From the NCBI GenBank assembly GCA_031763025.1, contig JASSKH010000019.1, positions 12,618,516 through 12,682,515 on the forward strand: a stretch of DNA of 64,000 nt. Direction: 5' to 3'. The stretch is from Macrocystis pyrifera (lineage: Eukaryota > Sar > Phaeophyceae > Laminariales > Laminariaceae). The notes under the pieces are model-generated. The model ran no database searches and had not been told where the DNA came from. It saw only the letters and a list, made by a program, of their open reading frames with translations. Below, piece after piece: positions 11,321-21,839 of this stretch. Made by a program: the position numbers and the translations under genes. The number at the start of each line of letters is the position of its first letter. Position 1 is the stretch's first letter.

Positions 11321-12110
11321 TCTGGTACGGCAGTGAAGTGTGTCAAACGCCCTGTACCCGGAATTGCTCTTTTGATCACGAAGAAGCCCGGTGTAGCTGA
11401 TCCACCCCACGCCCCCCCTGTCGTGTTGTTTTTTTATGTTGCGGTTTCATAGAGCGCCAACGGTGTGCGATGTTGACAAGCGGAAGGTTTTTAAGTCGTT
11501 GTGGGGACATACAACGTGTTTGTTGTGGAAGCTATGCATGAATCGAGCGCGATGCATGAGACGAATGTAGACTCGAAAGGTATTTACTTATCAGTATGTA
11601 CGATTATGTTGTGATCTTGTTGCTTGCCGCCACTGGGTAGGGGTAAGAGGAACCTATCCTGTGAACAGCACATGATGGAAACCCAAAACATGCGATGGGC
11701 AAGGTTTTAGTCTAGTACTTCCAGCTACTTTGTTCTTTGAAACAAAACTATTCCTGGGCGTGTATTAAAGTAAAGTAATACACAGCGCTCAAGGACTCCC
11801 GGGCAACTCTCCTGCTCTGATTTAAACTAGATCCGAATCAAACAGAGTTAGGTAGTCTGACGTGCTTCACAAACCGTCACGAATCATCCAACGTGTCAAA
11901 AGCTGCCTGCACACCAGCAAGCTTTGGGTGGAGGAACACGTTCAGTTGCGGCTCTTGACAACACCCTAGACCCTACAAAGAATACGATACTTAACGGGAA
12001 GGGGGTGGGGGGCAACATCTTTCGCGAATTAAATAACTTTACACCGGCCATTTCTTTACCTAGCTTTGAAGAAACGAAACGTTTAAAACGAACTCTACCT
12101 TAAAGAGTGC
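11321..12110. other. spacer between inverted minisatellite arrays
   Basis: About 800 bp without a gene. It separates the + oriented array from the - oriented array and shows no motif I recognise. Confidence 0.4.
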
Positions 12111-13960
12111 CCAAACAAAAGAGGAGGGGGGCGGGAGCGGTACTCACTTGACCATTGACCACGCATCCATTCCGAGACGGAGGGCGGGGTCGAAACACTC
12201 GATTTCACTAATATTGTTACACCGTACATCCTCAGACTTTGATCAAACAAAAAGGTTGAAAGCAACGTTCTTGCTTCTGATACTCTACGCCCTCCCCTGA
12301 CCCCCTTGCGCACATAAAAAAAACCCGCCTGGTGCCAAATGAACGGCCGAGGCGGGAGGGGGGGGAGGGGAAGGGTCAACACCGCTTGCGATCAAATTAT
12401 TGTCACATACTCGATTTTGAATCCAGACGTTTGAGGAAACAAGGTTGAGAGTAGCGTTTCTGGCATCGCTTTCGTTCTTATATTTTAAACCCAACCTGAC
12501 CCGCGTACGCCCTTATTAAAAATGCCTGGTGCCGAATACACGGAAGGGACTGGGGGGGGAGGGGGAAGAGGGTTAACACCTCCTGCGACCAAAAGTGTTA
12601 CTACAAGCTCCGTTTTGTTTCCAGACTTGAAGGAAACAAAGTTTAAAGCGGCAATTTCAGCAACGCTTTTGTTTCTGATACTCTACAAACCCTTGCACAC
12701 CCATGAATAAAGCACCAAAAAACAAGGGAGACGGGCGGGGGGCGGGGGTGAGGGTCGAAGGTCCACACCTCTGGCGACCAGCATCATTCTTACACAGTCC
12801 ATGTATTTTACAGCCCTTGGAGAAACAACAAGGCCCAAAGAAAAGAAAACGTGTACTATTGACTCTGATACTCTACACACCCTTGACCCGCCTGCACCCC
12901 TACAACAGAAATCCATTTGGGAAGAAATTAACGGGGTTTGGCGGGATGGGGGTGGGACGGGGGGGGGAGGGGGGGGGGCGTCAACACCTCTCGCGACCAA
13001 GATCATTCTTACACGCTCCATTTTTTTTACAGCCCTTGGAGAAACAAGGCTCAAAGCAAAGCAAAAAATTGCTATTGATTCTGATACTCTACACACCCTT
13101 GATTCGCTTGCACCCCAGGAAAAAAAATCCTCCGGAAAAATTACCGGAACTGGCGATTGGCGGGGGGGGAGGGGGGTGGGAGAGGGGGGGGGGCGTCAAC
13201 ACCTCTCGCGACCAAGATCATTCTTACGCACTCTATTTTTTTACAGCCCTTGGAGAAACAACGAGGCTCAAAGAAAAGTAAACTTTGGCTGATATTTTTT
13301 TATACTCTACACACCCTTGACCCGCCTGCACCCCTACAAAATAAATCTATTTGGGAAGAACCTAACGGGGTTTGGCGGGGGGGGGGGGGGCGTCAACGCC
13401 TCTCGCGACCAAGATCATTGTTACACACTCCATTTTTGGTACAGCCCTTGGAGAAACAAGGCTCAAAGCAAAGTAAAAAATTGCTATTATTTTCTGATAC
13501 TCTACACACCCTTGATCCGCTTGCACCCCTAGAAAAGAAATCCTCCGGCAAAATAAACGGAACTGGCGGTTGGCGGCAGGGGGGGGGGGGATGGGAGAAG
13601 GGGGGGCGTCAACACCTCTCGCGACCAACATTATGATTGCCCACTCCACCAAAATTTGAGGGAACAAAATATGGAATAAGTCTCAGGCAGGAGGGAAGGG
13701 GGGAGGAACGTTTCCGGTTTGGACACTCCATGAACCCCTGAACTCTACAGACCAAATCGCTGCCGCTACCGGCGGTGGTGGGGGGGAATAAACAACGGCG
13801 TTCTCTCATAACGACCCGGAACTGACATGCCCTGCGCTGCTGTATCACACCGATACAAGATCCCTATGTTACACCTATTCAATGAATTCCAGATTGTTTT
13901 GGGGGCGGGGGAAGAGGGAGCAGAGGGGCAGCAGGGGCGGGGGTGCGACCAACGTAGAAA
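12110..13960 (-). repeat. minisatellite array in opposite orientation (right arm)
   Basis: Seven or more tandem units of about 180-230 bp, each with a G-run (up to about 12 G) followed by CGTCAACACCTCTCGCGACC, then TTACA.CAGCCCTTGGAGAAACAA and GATACTCTACACACCCTTGA. Unit starts lie near 12367, 12572, 12748, 12978, 13193, 13391 and 13606. The unit is the reverse complement of the left-array unit: TCGCGAGAGGTGTTGA and a GAGTGTGTAA segment are shared. The long open frames on both strands here come from the repeat period and are not genes. Confidence 0.75.
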
Positions 13961-14012
13961 GAACGAATGCCGATTGGTTTTATGACTGATTCATCTTGCT
14001 CTAAATTGGCCG

Positions 14013-15941
14013 TTAGAGGTCGTTTGCCTTTAACTCGTTAGTTTTCCTTTCTAGCCCGGCGGCTTGATTCGCCAACAGCACCAAGCGCGTTGGGTTCGCT
14101 TTGCTCCCCTTTGCTTCCTCCTTCTCAAGGCTCTCTATGCATCTACCGTGCGATTCCATGTGTGCGTCTAACACTTGCACGTTGACACAGGCACTGTCAA
14201 CGGTTATCGAGTCGCTGCTGCGCCCGGCAGACTCGACACCCATGTGTTTCGGTTTAAAGTCTTCAACTACAGTTGCCATGACGTCTTTAAAGTGGTCGGT
14301 CATACCACTCGCAGACGTTTCAGGCTTCACCTTCTTACTGCTGGTTCCCACTTTAATGCTAGTCTCCGCGGCCTTTCTCTTCGTGTCGGTCCTATGCTTC
14401 CGATCGCCGTCCGCCGTTCCAGTTGACCCTTGCCACCTCGTTGCCGCACGCGGTACCCGAGTATTCCCGCGCGACAGTGTCGGGCAAGAGGTTGTTGCAC
14501 ACTTCGATGAGGCTGGGGTACTGCTCAACAGCTTCGCCGAATAGCCAGACGTTGCGGTCCGCTGGGGCGGGACACAACGCGATAAGAGTCGAGGGGGGAA
14601 GTGGCCGAGTGGGCGCAGCAGAGATTATTAAGTCATCAAACATCGATGCCGCGAGAACTTGTACGTTTTTCAGGTTGAACTTTAGATGGCGGAATTATCT
14701 CCACAGCCTCTATTTTCTGAGTCGAATACGACAAAGTGATCAAGCCATGGCACCTAAACTGTTGCCGTGGATGTAAGCTTTCTTTTGAGAAATACTGCAG
14801 ACGCTGATGTCTGTTTGGTAGGTCTACCGGCTTCCGTTATAGACGTTACCTGGCGCCATAGTGCATACATATATACGCTAAAAACTTCGCAGGTTTAAAT
14901 GCAGAACGGCGTGTTTTTTTACTTTACTCGAGTAATCCACAATAACGGAAACCAGAAAATGGCCGGTGTGGCTACCTATTTCCGAAGCTCCGTCTGTACA
15001 CTGTCTATCATTATCAATCGATCAAAACTTTTCTCGGGTACCGCTGAGCATGGCTCACCACCACTGAAATTCCTCCAGGGTTGGTGGCTTCCGGACGTTT
15101 TGAGGTTTGCGTGCAAGGGGTTCCACGCCGCTTTCACCTCGTTGTACATGTCAACCAGCTTCTTGGTGGTGGCCTGGGGTTGTCTGACATAGTCTGGTTG
15201 TAAGTTGCTCACGTAGGCGTCATTCGAGATCCTCGGGACCTGCGTTTGACATAATGGCTTGTGGTGTGAGCGATGCCCGTGCATGGTTAGCCTTATCAGG
15301 TGGGTTTTACAAACAGTTCTCCGAATAAGACCAAAGGTTGCGCAAGGTGTATCATAGCACACATCCAGTATCGATCTCGATACGCTTGCCACAATATTAG
15401 CATCTGCTAATCAGTACTTTGTTGAACTATGCTGAGTGATTTTTAGGCTCGACATACTACCTCGACTGCTAGCGCTTACCTTGCTTTCAGGGTCGCGAAA
15501 ATCTTCCGCAATACGGGTCCACACTCCACGGTTCTTCCCCGTCTCCTTCCTGTCTAATTCTTGCCTGTTGCACTGCAACCGGGCCTGCAAGAATGCCGGC
15601 CGGTGCTTGTCTGAAACAATCAATCCCAGTAGCCGAATAAAACAGTGCTTCGTCTTCCGGGTGTTGACGGATGTCTCATCCGCGTCCACGGCCGTACCCT
15701 CATCCGCGTCTTCCTTCTTCATGGCGGCAAGCACATCCGACCCCTTATACAATCTTCGTAGGTACGATATGGTAGAGTGCGAGTCGAGAGAGAATAATGG
15801 CTGCTTCAAAGCACTGCGAAACATGGGAACGACCCCAGCCGGGACAGGTCCTGAAGCCATGGGTAGGCACCCCTTGATGTTGTCGCCGCCTGCGTTCAAA
15901 AGCAGGTAAGCACCGGCAAGGGGGAAACACCTCATGTCCAA
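14013..15941 (-). pseudogene. Myb/SANT-like accessory protein of the Harbinger-type element, spliced, one frameshift
   Basis: Probably the DNA-binding partner of the transposase, as in two-gene Harbinger elements (family knowledge; the link here is inferred). Exons on the - strand: 15941 or 15889 to 15480 (donor AAG/GTAAGCG), 15239 to 15059 (acceptor AACGCAG, donor GTGAGCC), then 14561 downward (acceptor GCCCCAG). Phases match at both junctions. The first exon holds a tryptophan-helix segment (NRGVWTRIAEDFRDPES); the second has LVDMYNEVKAAW and a following SG motif, the usual trihelix/NAM-associated pattern; the third has a short conserved stretch VWLFGEAVEQYPSL. At about 14440 the frame must shift by one to continue into a Lys-rich, coiled-coil-like C-terminus ending at 14013. 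Otherwise the protein stops at 14392. The N-terminus is uncertain: ATG at 15941, or an upstream exon. Confidence 0.6.
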
Positions 15942-16826
15942 AATTGCAGATACCAGACTTGTCGCAGATAAAATGGCTGCGCACTCGTGGCCTCAAGCTA
16001 TACAAACTAGACTGACCGGGCCATACAACAGCATGCTGGAATGCATGAGCCCACCCACACGCCGTAGCCAATAGACCCTGCCGCGCCTGCCCGCCCTCGA
16101 AAGGGTTGTGATGGAATACCGCAACGTGTTTGCGTTTCCAAGCACAACCGAAGCTCAATACTGCATTGAGCCCCGGGCGGTTACGTGCACTTGACAGATA
16201 AATATACTGCTGTGAAAAGACAATTTCAAGAACCATGCACGGGAACGTGTGGCGACAACAAGGTTTGGGTATTGTCTGGTCTCTCTCCTCCCGCTGGACT
16301 CGATTCCACGGGTTGAAGTACTGGCTAGGGTCAAAACCTAATGGAAGCGTGGACTGGCAGGCTCCATCATGGGTGAAAAATACTGATCGTATAAATCTAC
16401 TGCCAGTTTACGGCAGTGCCAGTGCACATATTTTCGTATGGGTACGAGGAACATAGACGGAAAGAGCGCGCGCGAAAGGGTTCCTAATGGCAGCAATAAG
16501 TTTCGTGTACAGCTGTACGAGTACTTTGATTTGATCGTGTACCCTGCGTCAAGGCTTGCTGTATGTGCTATACTCAAAAAAGCTTCTCGCATTGACAAGC
16601 TAGACTAATCATGAACAGCAGTATAGCGCTGCTGTTTTGTGTAAAGGTACGGCAGAACTGCTTTGTAGCTGGTATAAAAAGTATAGCAGCAATGCCGTAC
16701 TCGGGATTAAAATATCATACCACGCGAAGTATGCCCAAACAACTCGAAAGGTGCCATGTTTACCACACTGGACGGAAATTTAAAACATTAGTGGTATCAA
16801 GATGAGTACAAAATGTTGCCTTTTTT
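15942..16826. other. no gene seen between accessory gene and Ser-rich frame
   Basis: May be an intron if the Ser-rich frame at 16827-17663 is the first exon of the accessory gene. The - frame 15745-16236 has no recognisable motif. Confidence 0.3.
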
Positions 16827-17361
16827 TTACGTACACGATTGACTGACAAGCATATTTGAATTGCCCCTGTATTCCCCCTGAATCTCACATTCATCATCAC
16901 CCCAGAGATCATCCAGGTAAGGACTCCTCCTCTCATTCTTCTCGTCTAGGGCGTTGAGCAAGCCCGCCAGCTTTTCCGTGTTGTTCTCCCTCGTCATGCG
17001 TGCGATGCCCCGCCTACCGCACGCGAACCGCAAGAGGCCGGCCGGCCACCGGGCGTATGGCTTGTTCTTCGCGCGATGGAGGGATTTCTCGCGAGGAGAG
17101 GGCTCACGCAGAGAGGGGTTAGACGACGCAGGTTGCGTGACAGCCGTTCCACCTGCGCCGGACGGTGGGGTGCCGCGACCGGAAGACTTCGGATCGGGTG
17201 GTATTTTCTTGTCGTGCTCGTCCAGGAACGAGGTGTCCTCCGGGGCTGCCGGCCGACACTTGCCAACAGCACTCCGATCAGCACATGGATCCAAGTCCGA
17301 GTCGTCGTCCGAAGACTCGACTCCTGCATCATACTTCCTTTGAACTTCGCCGCTACTGCTG

Positions 17362-17413
<52 letters not shown>

Positions 17414-17663
17414 CGGCCAAGCTCCCCGCGCTCCCAGCACCGCCGCCCGACAGCATGTCCTGGCGCATTTTTCCCTCCTCCTTCCCCAGAGGTGGGCATG
17501 CTACCGAGTTGCTCGTTCTTGCGTAGCTGTTGTTACTGCTGTCGTGTTCACTTCTACTGCTTGGCGTCAAACTCGCCCCGCTGGTTCCACCTGAAAAACC
17601 AGGCATCACCGCCCGGCTTGGGCCCGCGGTGGCCCTGTCATCGCTGTTATCGCTAGATTGCAT
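16827..17663 (-). CDS. Ser/Asn-rich low-complexity protein, unknown
   Basis: Open frame of 278 codons starting at the ATG at 17663. The first half is rich in Ser, Gly and Asn, including a run of 15 Ser encoded by AGC (a CAG-type trinucleotide run), followed by an acidic patch SSDDDSDLDPCAD. The C-terminal part is basic then helical (LAGLLNALDEKNERRSPYLDDLW). No catalytic domain. It lies upstream of the Myb-like exons on the same strand inside the presumed Harbinger element, so it could be a second element protein or the first exon of the accessory gene. A donor site near the end is not obvious. Its length and biased composition make it more likely than chance, but function is unknown. Confidence 0.4.
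17370..17412. repeat. (CTG)n trinucleotide tract
   Basis: Fourteen uninterrupted CTG units, preceded by TTG units. On the - strand they read AGC and encode the poly-Ser run of the frame above. Confidence 0.9.
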
Positions 17664-17902
17664 AAACCTACTTGGCCTAGGTGCTTACCTCTGCGGCCTT
17701 GGGGTTGATTGGCTCATGCTTGCTCTGTGACGACGAGAGTGCCGGCTGGTGTTGTGTGGTAGTGGGGGTCGTTTAAAAAAATATATGGAAAACACGACAA
17801 AACAACTCCGCCCTCGATAAGAATGCCCATCGCATTTTTCAGGAAATCCAGACCAAGAATTTGGAAAATTTGGAAATTTTGACGCCTCGATTAGAACGGG
17901 CC

Positions 17903-19762
17903 TAATACAATAACACTACCCGCAGCGGATGCACGGCGCTGTCTACTCAGCTTTGCCTCAGCCTCGTGCCACCTGCCCATGAACTGTTCAGCTGCTTCGA
18001 GGATTCCCCGGTACCACTTTCCCGTCTGCTTTGGTGCAGTGGGCCACAGTGCGGTCCCAACTCCAAAGACTAAGGGGGAGTCTTCCGTTGATCCCTCGGT
18101 GGCTTTGAACACTCTAAGATCCTTAGCAATGGCCCTAGGCCAAGTCTTGGGCTGCCCGCCTGGTTTCGGGCTGTCCCCACCAGCGATCGTCCCGAACATC
18201 AACCGACTGGGCAATCGCCCCTCGTGTTGCCGCACCAGAGCCCCCGAAAAGAAGGGTCGCCGTTTACGGATGGTCGTTTCGATACGTTCGCATTGTGTTA
18301 TCCTGAGCGCCTTCGCATACGAGAGAGTGGAGTGGTCGGTGCGTAGTCGGCGCTGGAAATCAATGACTCGCATAAGGACTTCGTGGTCGGCTGATCGCCG
18401 CTTGGCGAAGTGGTCCGCATTGAGGGTCCACGTCACGCAACCGTACAGCAATGTCTCAATCACCTCGGCCTTCAGCATCCGAACTTTCAGACTAAGCGGT
18501 GCGTTCGTCCTATCGTACAGTTCCGGACCATACCGTTTGAGGCATGCCCTCATCAGACGGATTCGTCGCTCGATTTCGAAGGAGAGGTCAGCGTTCTCGT
18601 GGATAATGCCTGCTAGGTATAAACATTGGGTCGTCTGTTTATACTGTTGGCCTGCAGCTTCGATCGCGAGCGGTGAGGTGGTAAACGTCTGATCCGGTGT
18701 TCGTAGGAGCATCGTCTTTGTCTTCTTCTCGGATACCGTGAGACCTACTGCTTCGAAGACAGTCACGATGACTGCCATCATTCTCGCAAGTCCTTCCGCC
18801 GACTTCGAGACTATTCCTGCGTCATCTGCATACAACATGCCCCACACAGCCCTTTGCACGCATGCCAACGGTTCCTCTTTTCCGCCAACCCTGTCCTCTT
18901 CGAGATGAACCAAATCCCTTACGATGCATTCGTCTTTGCTGAGGCGTACGAGCACGATGTGTATCGCAGCGGAGAATAACACGTTGAACAGTAACGGCGA
19001 TAGTACACAGCCTTGCCGCAGTCCCTGGGTTACATTGAACCAGTCCGAGTATTCACCGTCATCCGCACGCACGCGAGCCCGCATGCCTTCGTGAAAATTG
19101 CGAATGATTGTGAGCATCTTGGTTGGTACACCAAGGCGTGTGAGTACCTCCCACAACAGTTCTCGGTCGACAGAGTCGTACGCTTTCTGCAGGTCGATGA
19201 AGCACATGCACAGGGGGATTTTCTTCTGCCGTCCGAGCTCCTGCAACCGCCGCACGACAAACGGCATGTCGACTGTTGACCGTGCGGGGCGGAAGCCGCA
19301 TAGTTCTTCAGGGAGTATATGCTCGGTCTCGCAGTAGCTGCTTAGACGGAACGCAACGATTTTCAGCAACACCTTGCCTGCGTGAGCAACAAGCGAAATA
19401 CCTCTGTAGTTGTTGCAATCAGTTCTATCCTTTATTATTGTGAAGGGTTTTTATGATCGCATGTTTCCATTGCTGGGGGACTTCTCTCGTTACCCAAACG
19501 TTAACAAGGATACTGTGAAAATACTGCACGAAAGCGGGGTGGTCAAGTTTCAGTACTTCGACCGGGAGACCATCTGGTCCAACGGCTTTCCAGTTTGACA
19601 TACCCTTCACTGCTTCCATCATCTCGTCAGTGGATGGTTCATTTCCAAGGGATAGTTTCAGCGGTCGTGGTGGCACTAGGTCGATGATCGTAGGGTCAAG
19701 TTTCAGCTATTTCGTGTTCAATAGTTTGTGGTAGTGCCCCGCCCATCTTTTACGTAGGGTCA
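17903..19762 (-). pseudogene. LINE reverse transcriptase, 5'-truncated copy
   Basis: Non-LTR retrotransposon fragment. On the - strand the main frame runs 19372 to 17891, and its upstream part (19676 to 19425) is one frameshift away. RT motifs in order: GPDGLPVEVLK (19600 region), [40 protein letters not shown] and the catalytic [11 protein letters not shown]-terminal region shared with 41040-41366 follows ([13 protein letters not shown]). Homology to the longer copy at 28920-33160 stops at about 19762 (5' truncation). At the 3' side it stops at about 17910, in the TAGTGTTA context, where the Harbinger-like region begins, so the 3' UTR was removed or displaced. Otherwise the RT frame is long and could be a fairly young copy. 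Confidence 0.9.
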
Positions 19763-20845
19763 GCGCAAAAGAAGAAAATAAAATGAAATATGAGTGGAAA
19801 ATAAGCACACACAACTTACATTACAGCAGTATATCATGCTGCTATACGTTCAGAAAAGCAAGGTGTGGACAAATGTATTATTCTGACGGTAGCACTGCTG
19901 TTGTAGTCCTGGTACAAAAAAAGTCAAAAGTGAAATAAAGAAAAAAAAACGTGGATGGTGCGAGTCGAACCTCGGAAACGAAAATGTTATCCAGCGCACT
20001 ATAAACGTATACGCTAGAACAGTGCAACTGGCACGTCGTGTTTTTTACGCAATCTCAAACACTTTGCACGATCTCCGACTGCAGTAGAGTAGCTTGTACA
20101 GGTACGACTGCATATTCAGCAGTACTGCTGTAAAACGCCACGCGAGGAACGTACGTGTACTGATCCCCTTTCAGCTGGCTCTATTACTAAGACCTATCGG
20201 TCAGCAATGTAGGACACACTGCAATAAGAACTGCTGTACTGCTGCAAGTATGTTTTGTTTGTACGAACGCTGCTGCACGAATGAGCCGCAGTGCGATCAT
20301 CCATACGCGCACGGTGTGCTCACTGCTGCTGCTGGGCAGCAGGGTTGGTTGTGGTGCTGTAGAAAGCTGGAGGTAAGCACCCTCTGTGCACTGCTGTGGG
20401 TATTGTTCTCCAGGCGGTGGTCCGTGCTCCGTGCAACAACCCAAAAGAAATGTAGGGATATTATACGTCATCCTGGGTACATACCTCGCACGGATAAAAA
20501 AATATAAGGCAGACGATGGAATGCGGACGGCAGGCTCCGACAAACACAACCAACCACAGCAACACTGAGCGTATGGGTGTGTCGAACACGCACGGCGTGT
20601 GGGCGGCAGCGTTGGAACGATGGGATATGTGCATGTTGTCTGTTGTGTACCTGATATACGCCTGAGCTGTGTGCTCACAGCTCATAAGAGCCGTGGGGAG
20701 AAAACTGAGAGCATGTGTACCGATACGTACGTAAAAAATAAGGCCTCTCGTACTGAAACCAGGGATATCGTCTTATCCACTCCCGCCTGAAAAAAAACTT
20801 TGGGCGCCCGCCACGTGCTCCAGAGTGCACGGATCGCACCGAGAC
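19763..20845. other. unassigned DNA with a tRNA-like relic
   Basis: No gene. On the - strand near 19955-20020 there is an A-box-like TAGTGCGCTGGATAAC and, only about 15 bp later, a B-box-like GGTTCGACTC followed by CACCATCCA. The two boxes are too close for a tRNA, as the anticodon arm is missing, so this is at best a tRNA or SINE relic. Open frames at 20094-20678 overlap on both strands and show no domain. Confidence 0.35.
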
Positions 20846-21150
20846 CCCCGGGGTGAGCTGTCAACGCTCACCTGACTCGCCTCCTCAGTTCGTACGTTGA
20901 ACCCTTCGGCAGTCCCAGTGGCTCCAGGGCTTGGCACAGGGGAGAGCGAATCAAACGATGACAATAAACCCCGATTTTGAGCGATGCCGACACTCGATTA
21001 TGCCCGTTATCACGCGGAGTGATGATTATATGCGAGCGAGCAGTCGGTTTAGTCTTTAGTCCTATAGTTTTTAGTCCTTTGTTCACTTTTTAGGTTTTGC
21101 ACTTATTGTCTTCCTTGCCTGGGTAGCGTCTAAAGACACTCGGTGATGAT
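20846..21150. repeat. about 300 bp dispersed repeat, copy 1
   Basis: Closely matches 43452-43755 in the same orientation. Both contain GGCTCCAGGGCTT, GGGGAGAGCGAA.CAAACGATGAC and, at the end, CTGGGTAGCGTCTA. No terminal inverted repeat, polymerase III boxes or coding frame. It could be a solo LTR or part of a larger unknown element; I cannot decide. Confidence 0.6.
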
Positions 21151-21257
21151 CCACGCGCTGCATGCGCTGTACACCTTGGTCAGACGTTTTGCATTGAGCA
21201 GGCTGAAACCGTCTGCTGCATGAAACCTCCATCCCACAACCACAGAGTAGTCCGCCT

Positions 21258-21620
21258 CTACTGTGCGCCCAACGACTCGTGGCTGCGTGCCTCGACTCGT
21301 CGCACTTTTGATTGATCCCACGTCCCTCCACCGCAACACCCCCCCACGTGTGGCAAGTTTCTCCAGATCTTAAAAGAAGGCGGCCCCGGATGATGGAGTT
21401 TTTCTTCCCGTCTCAGCCAGACCCGCCGCTTGAACAAGTGGTTTAGACTGAGATCGCCGAAAGCCCTTTCCTCCTCTGTAGCTCTGGGCGATTCCACGCC
21501 TCCAAGTCTTCTTCCCACTTCCAGCCAGACCCACCGCTTGAAAAAACGGTTTAGGCTGAAGTTGTGGGCAGCTGCTTCCTTTGGTTTAGACTTGTTGCTT
21601 GAACTGCTTTCGATCTTCAT
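21258..21620 (-). other. open frame with an internal peptide duplication, unknown
   Basis: On the - strand a 120-codon frame contains two similar segments, NRFFKRWVWLEV and NHLFKRRVWLRR, about 35 residues apart; the DNA is correspondingly duplicated at about 21411-21450 and 21524-21560. No known domain recognised, no clear splice sites. It may be a gene relic or a small tandem duplication that is open by chance. Confidence 0.25.
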
Positions 21621-21839
21621 CTGGACACCCCGCTCGCCGCTATCCGCGGTTGACGGCGTACACTTCTTCGATGAACGTTTGCCGCCTTCGAATGTCTGGA
21701 AACTCCCTCCTGACCTTGGTATCTAGCCGGTGTGCCTCGCTCGCTACTCTGGACGCTGTTTCTCGCTCTTCCTTTATTGGCATCTCCGGCGGGCGAGAAC
21801 GGCAGTCTCAACACTGGTGCAGTCCATACAAAGTGTGAA

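Larger units (their letters stand above)
6912..17902. mobile_element. probable giant PIF/Harbinger-type DNA transposon
   Basis: About 11 kb holding a DDE transposase gene (+, 7147-9354) and, converging on it, a Myb/SANT-like accessory gene (-, 14013-15941). This is the two-gene set known from PIF/Harbinger elements. The right limit is supported: LINE sequence homologous to 41200 stops at about 17910, and a TTA trinucleotide (TAA at 17903-17905) borders GGCCCGTTCT read inward; TTA-type 3 bp targets are usual in this superfamily. The left limit is weak. Sequence near 6914 (TCAAAATTTTCCAAAT) resembles the right end (GTCAAAATTTCCAAAT), and both ends have CCTGAAAAAT farther in, but no clean terminal repeat is found. 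The two minisatellite arrays in the middle may belong to the element or be later insertions. Confidence 0.5.

Noticed and set aside
12683..13636. Long overlapping open frames on both strands (up to 192 codons)
   Set aside because: They follow the minisatellite period, are low complexity and repeat in every unit; no domain.
17165..17656. Cys-rich (poly-Cys) + strand frame
   Set aside because: The poly-Cys comes from TGC read across the CTG tract; antisense shadow of the Ser-rich frame.
19955..20025. tRNA gene on the - strand
   Set aside because: A- and B-box-like motifs are only about 15 bp apart, with no room for an anticodon arm and no acceptor stem partner.
20846..21150. LTR with primer binding site (GGCGGGCGCCCAAAG near 20800 on the - strand)
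   Set aside because: The resemblance to a retroviral-type primer site is short, and no second LTR or gag-pol is nearby.
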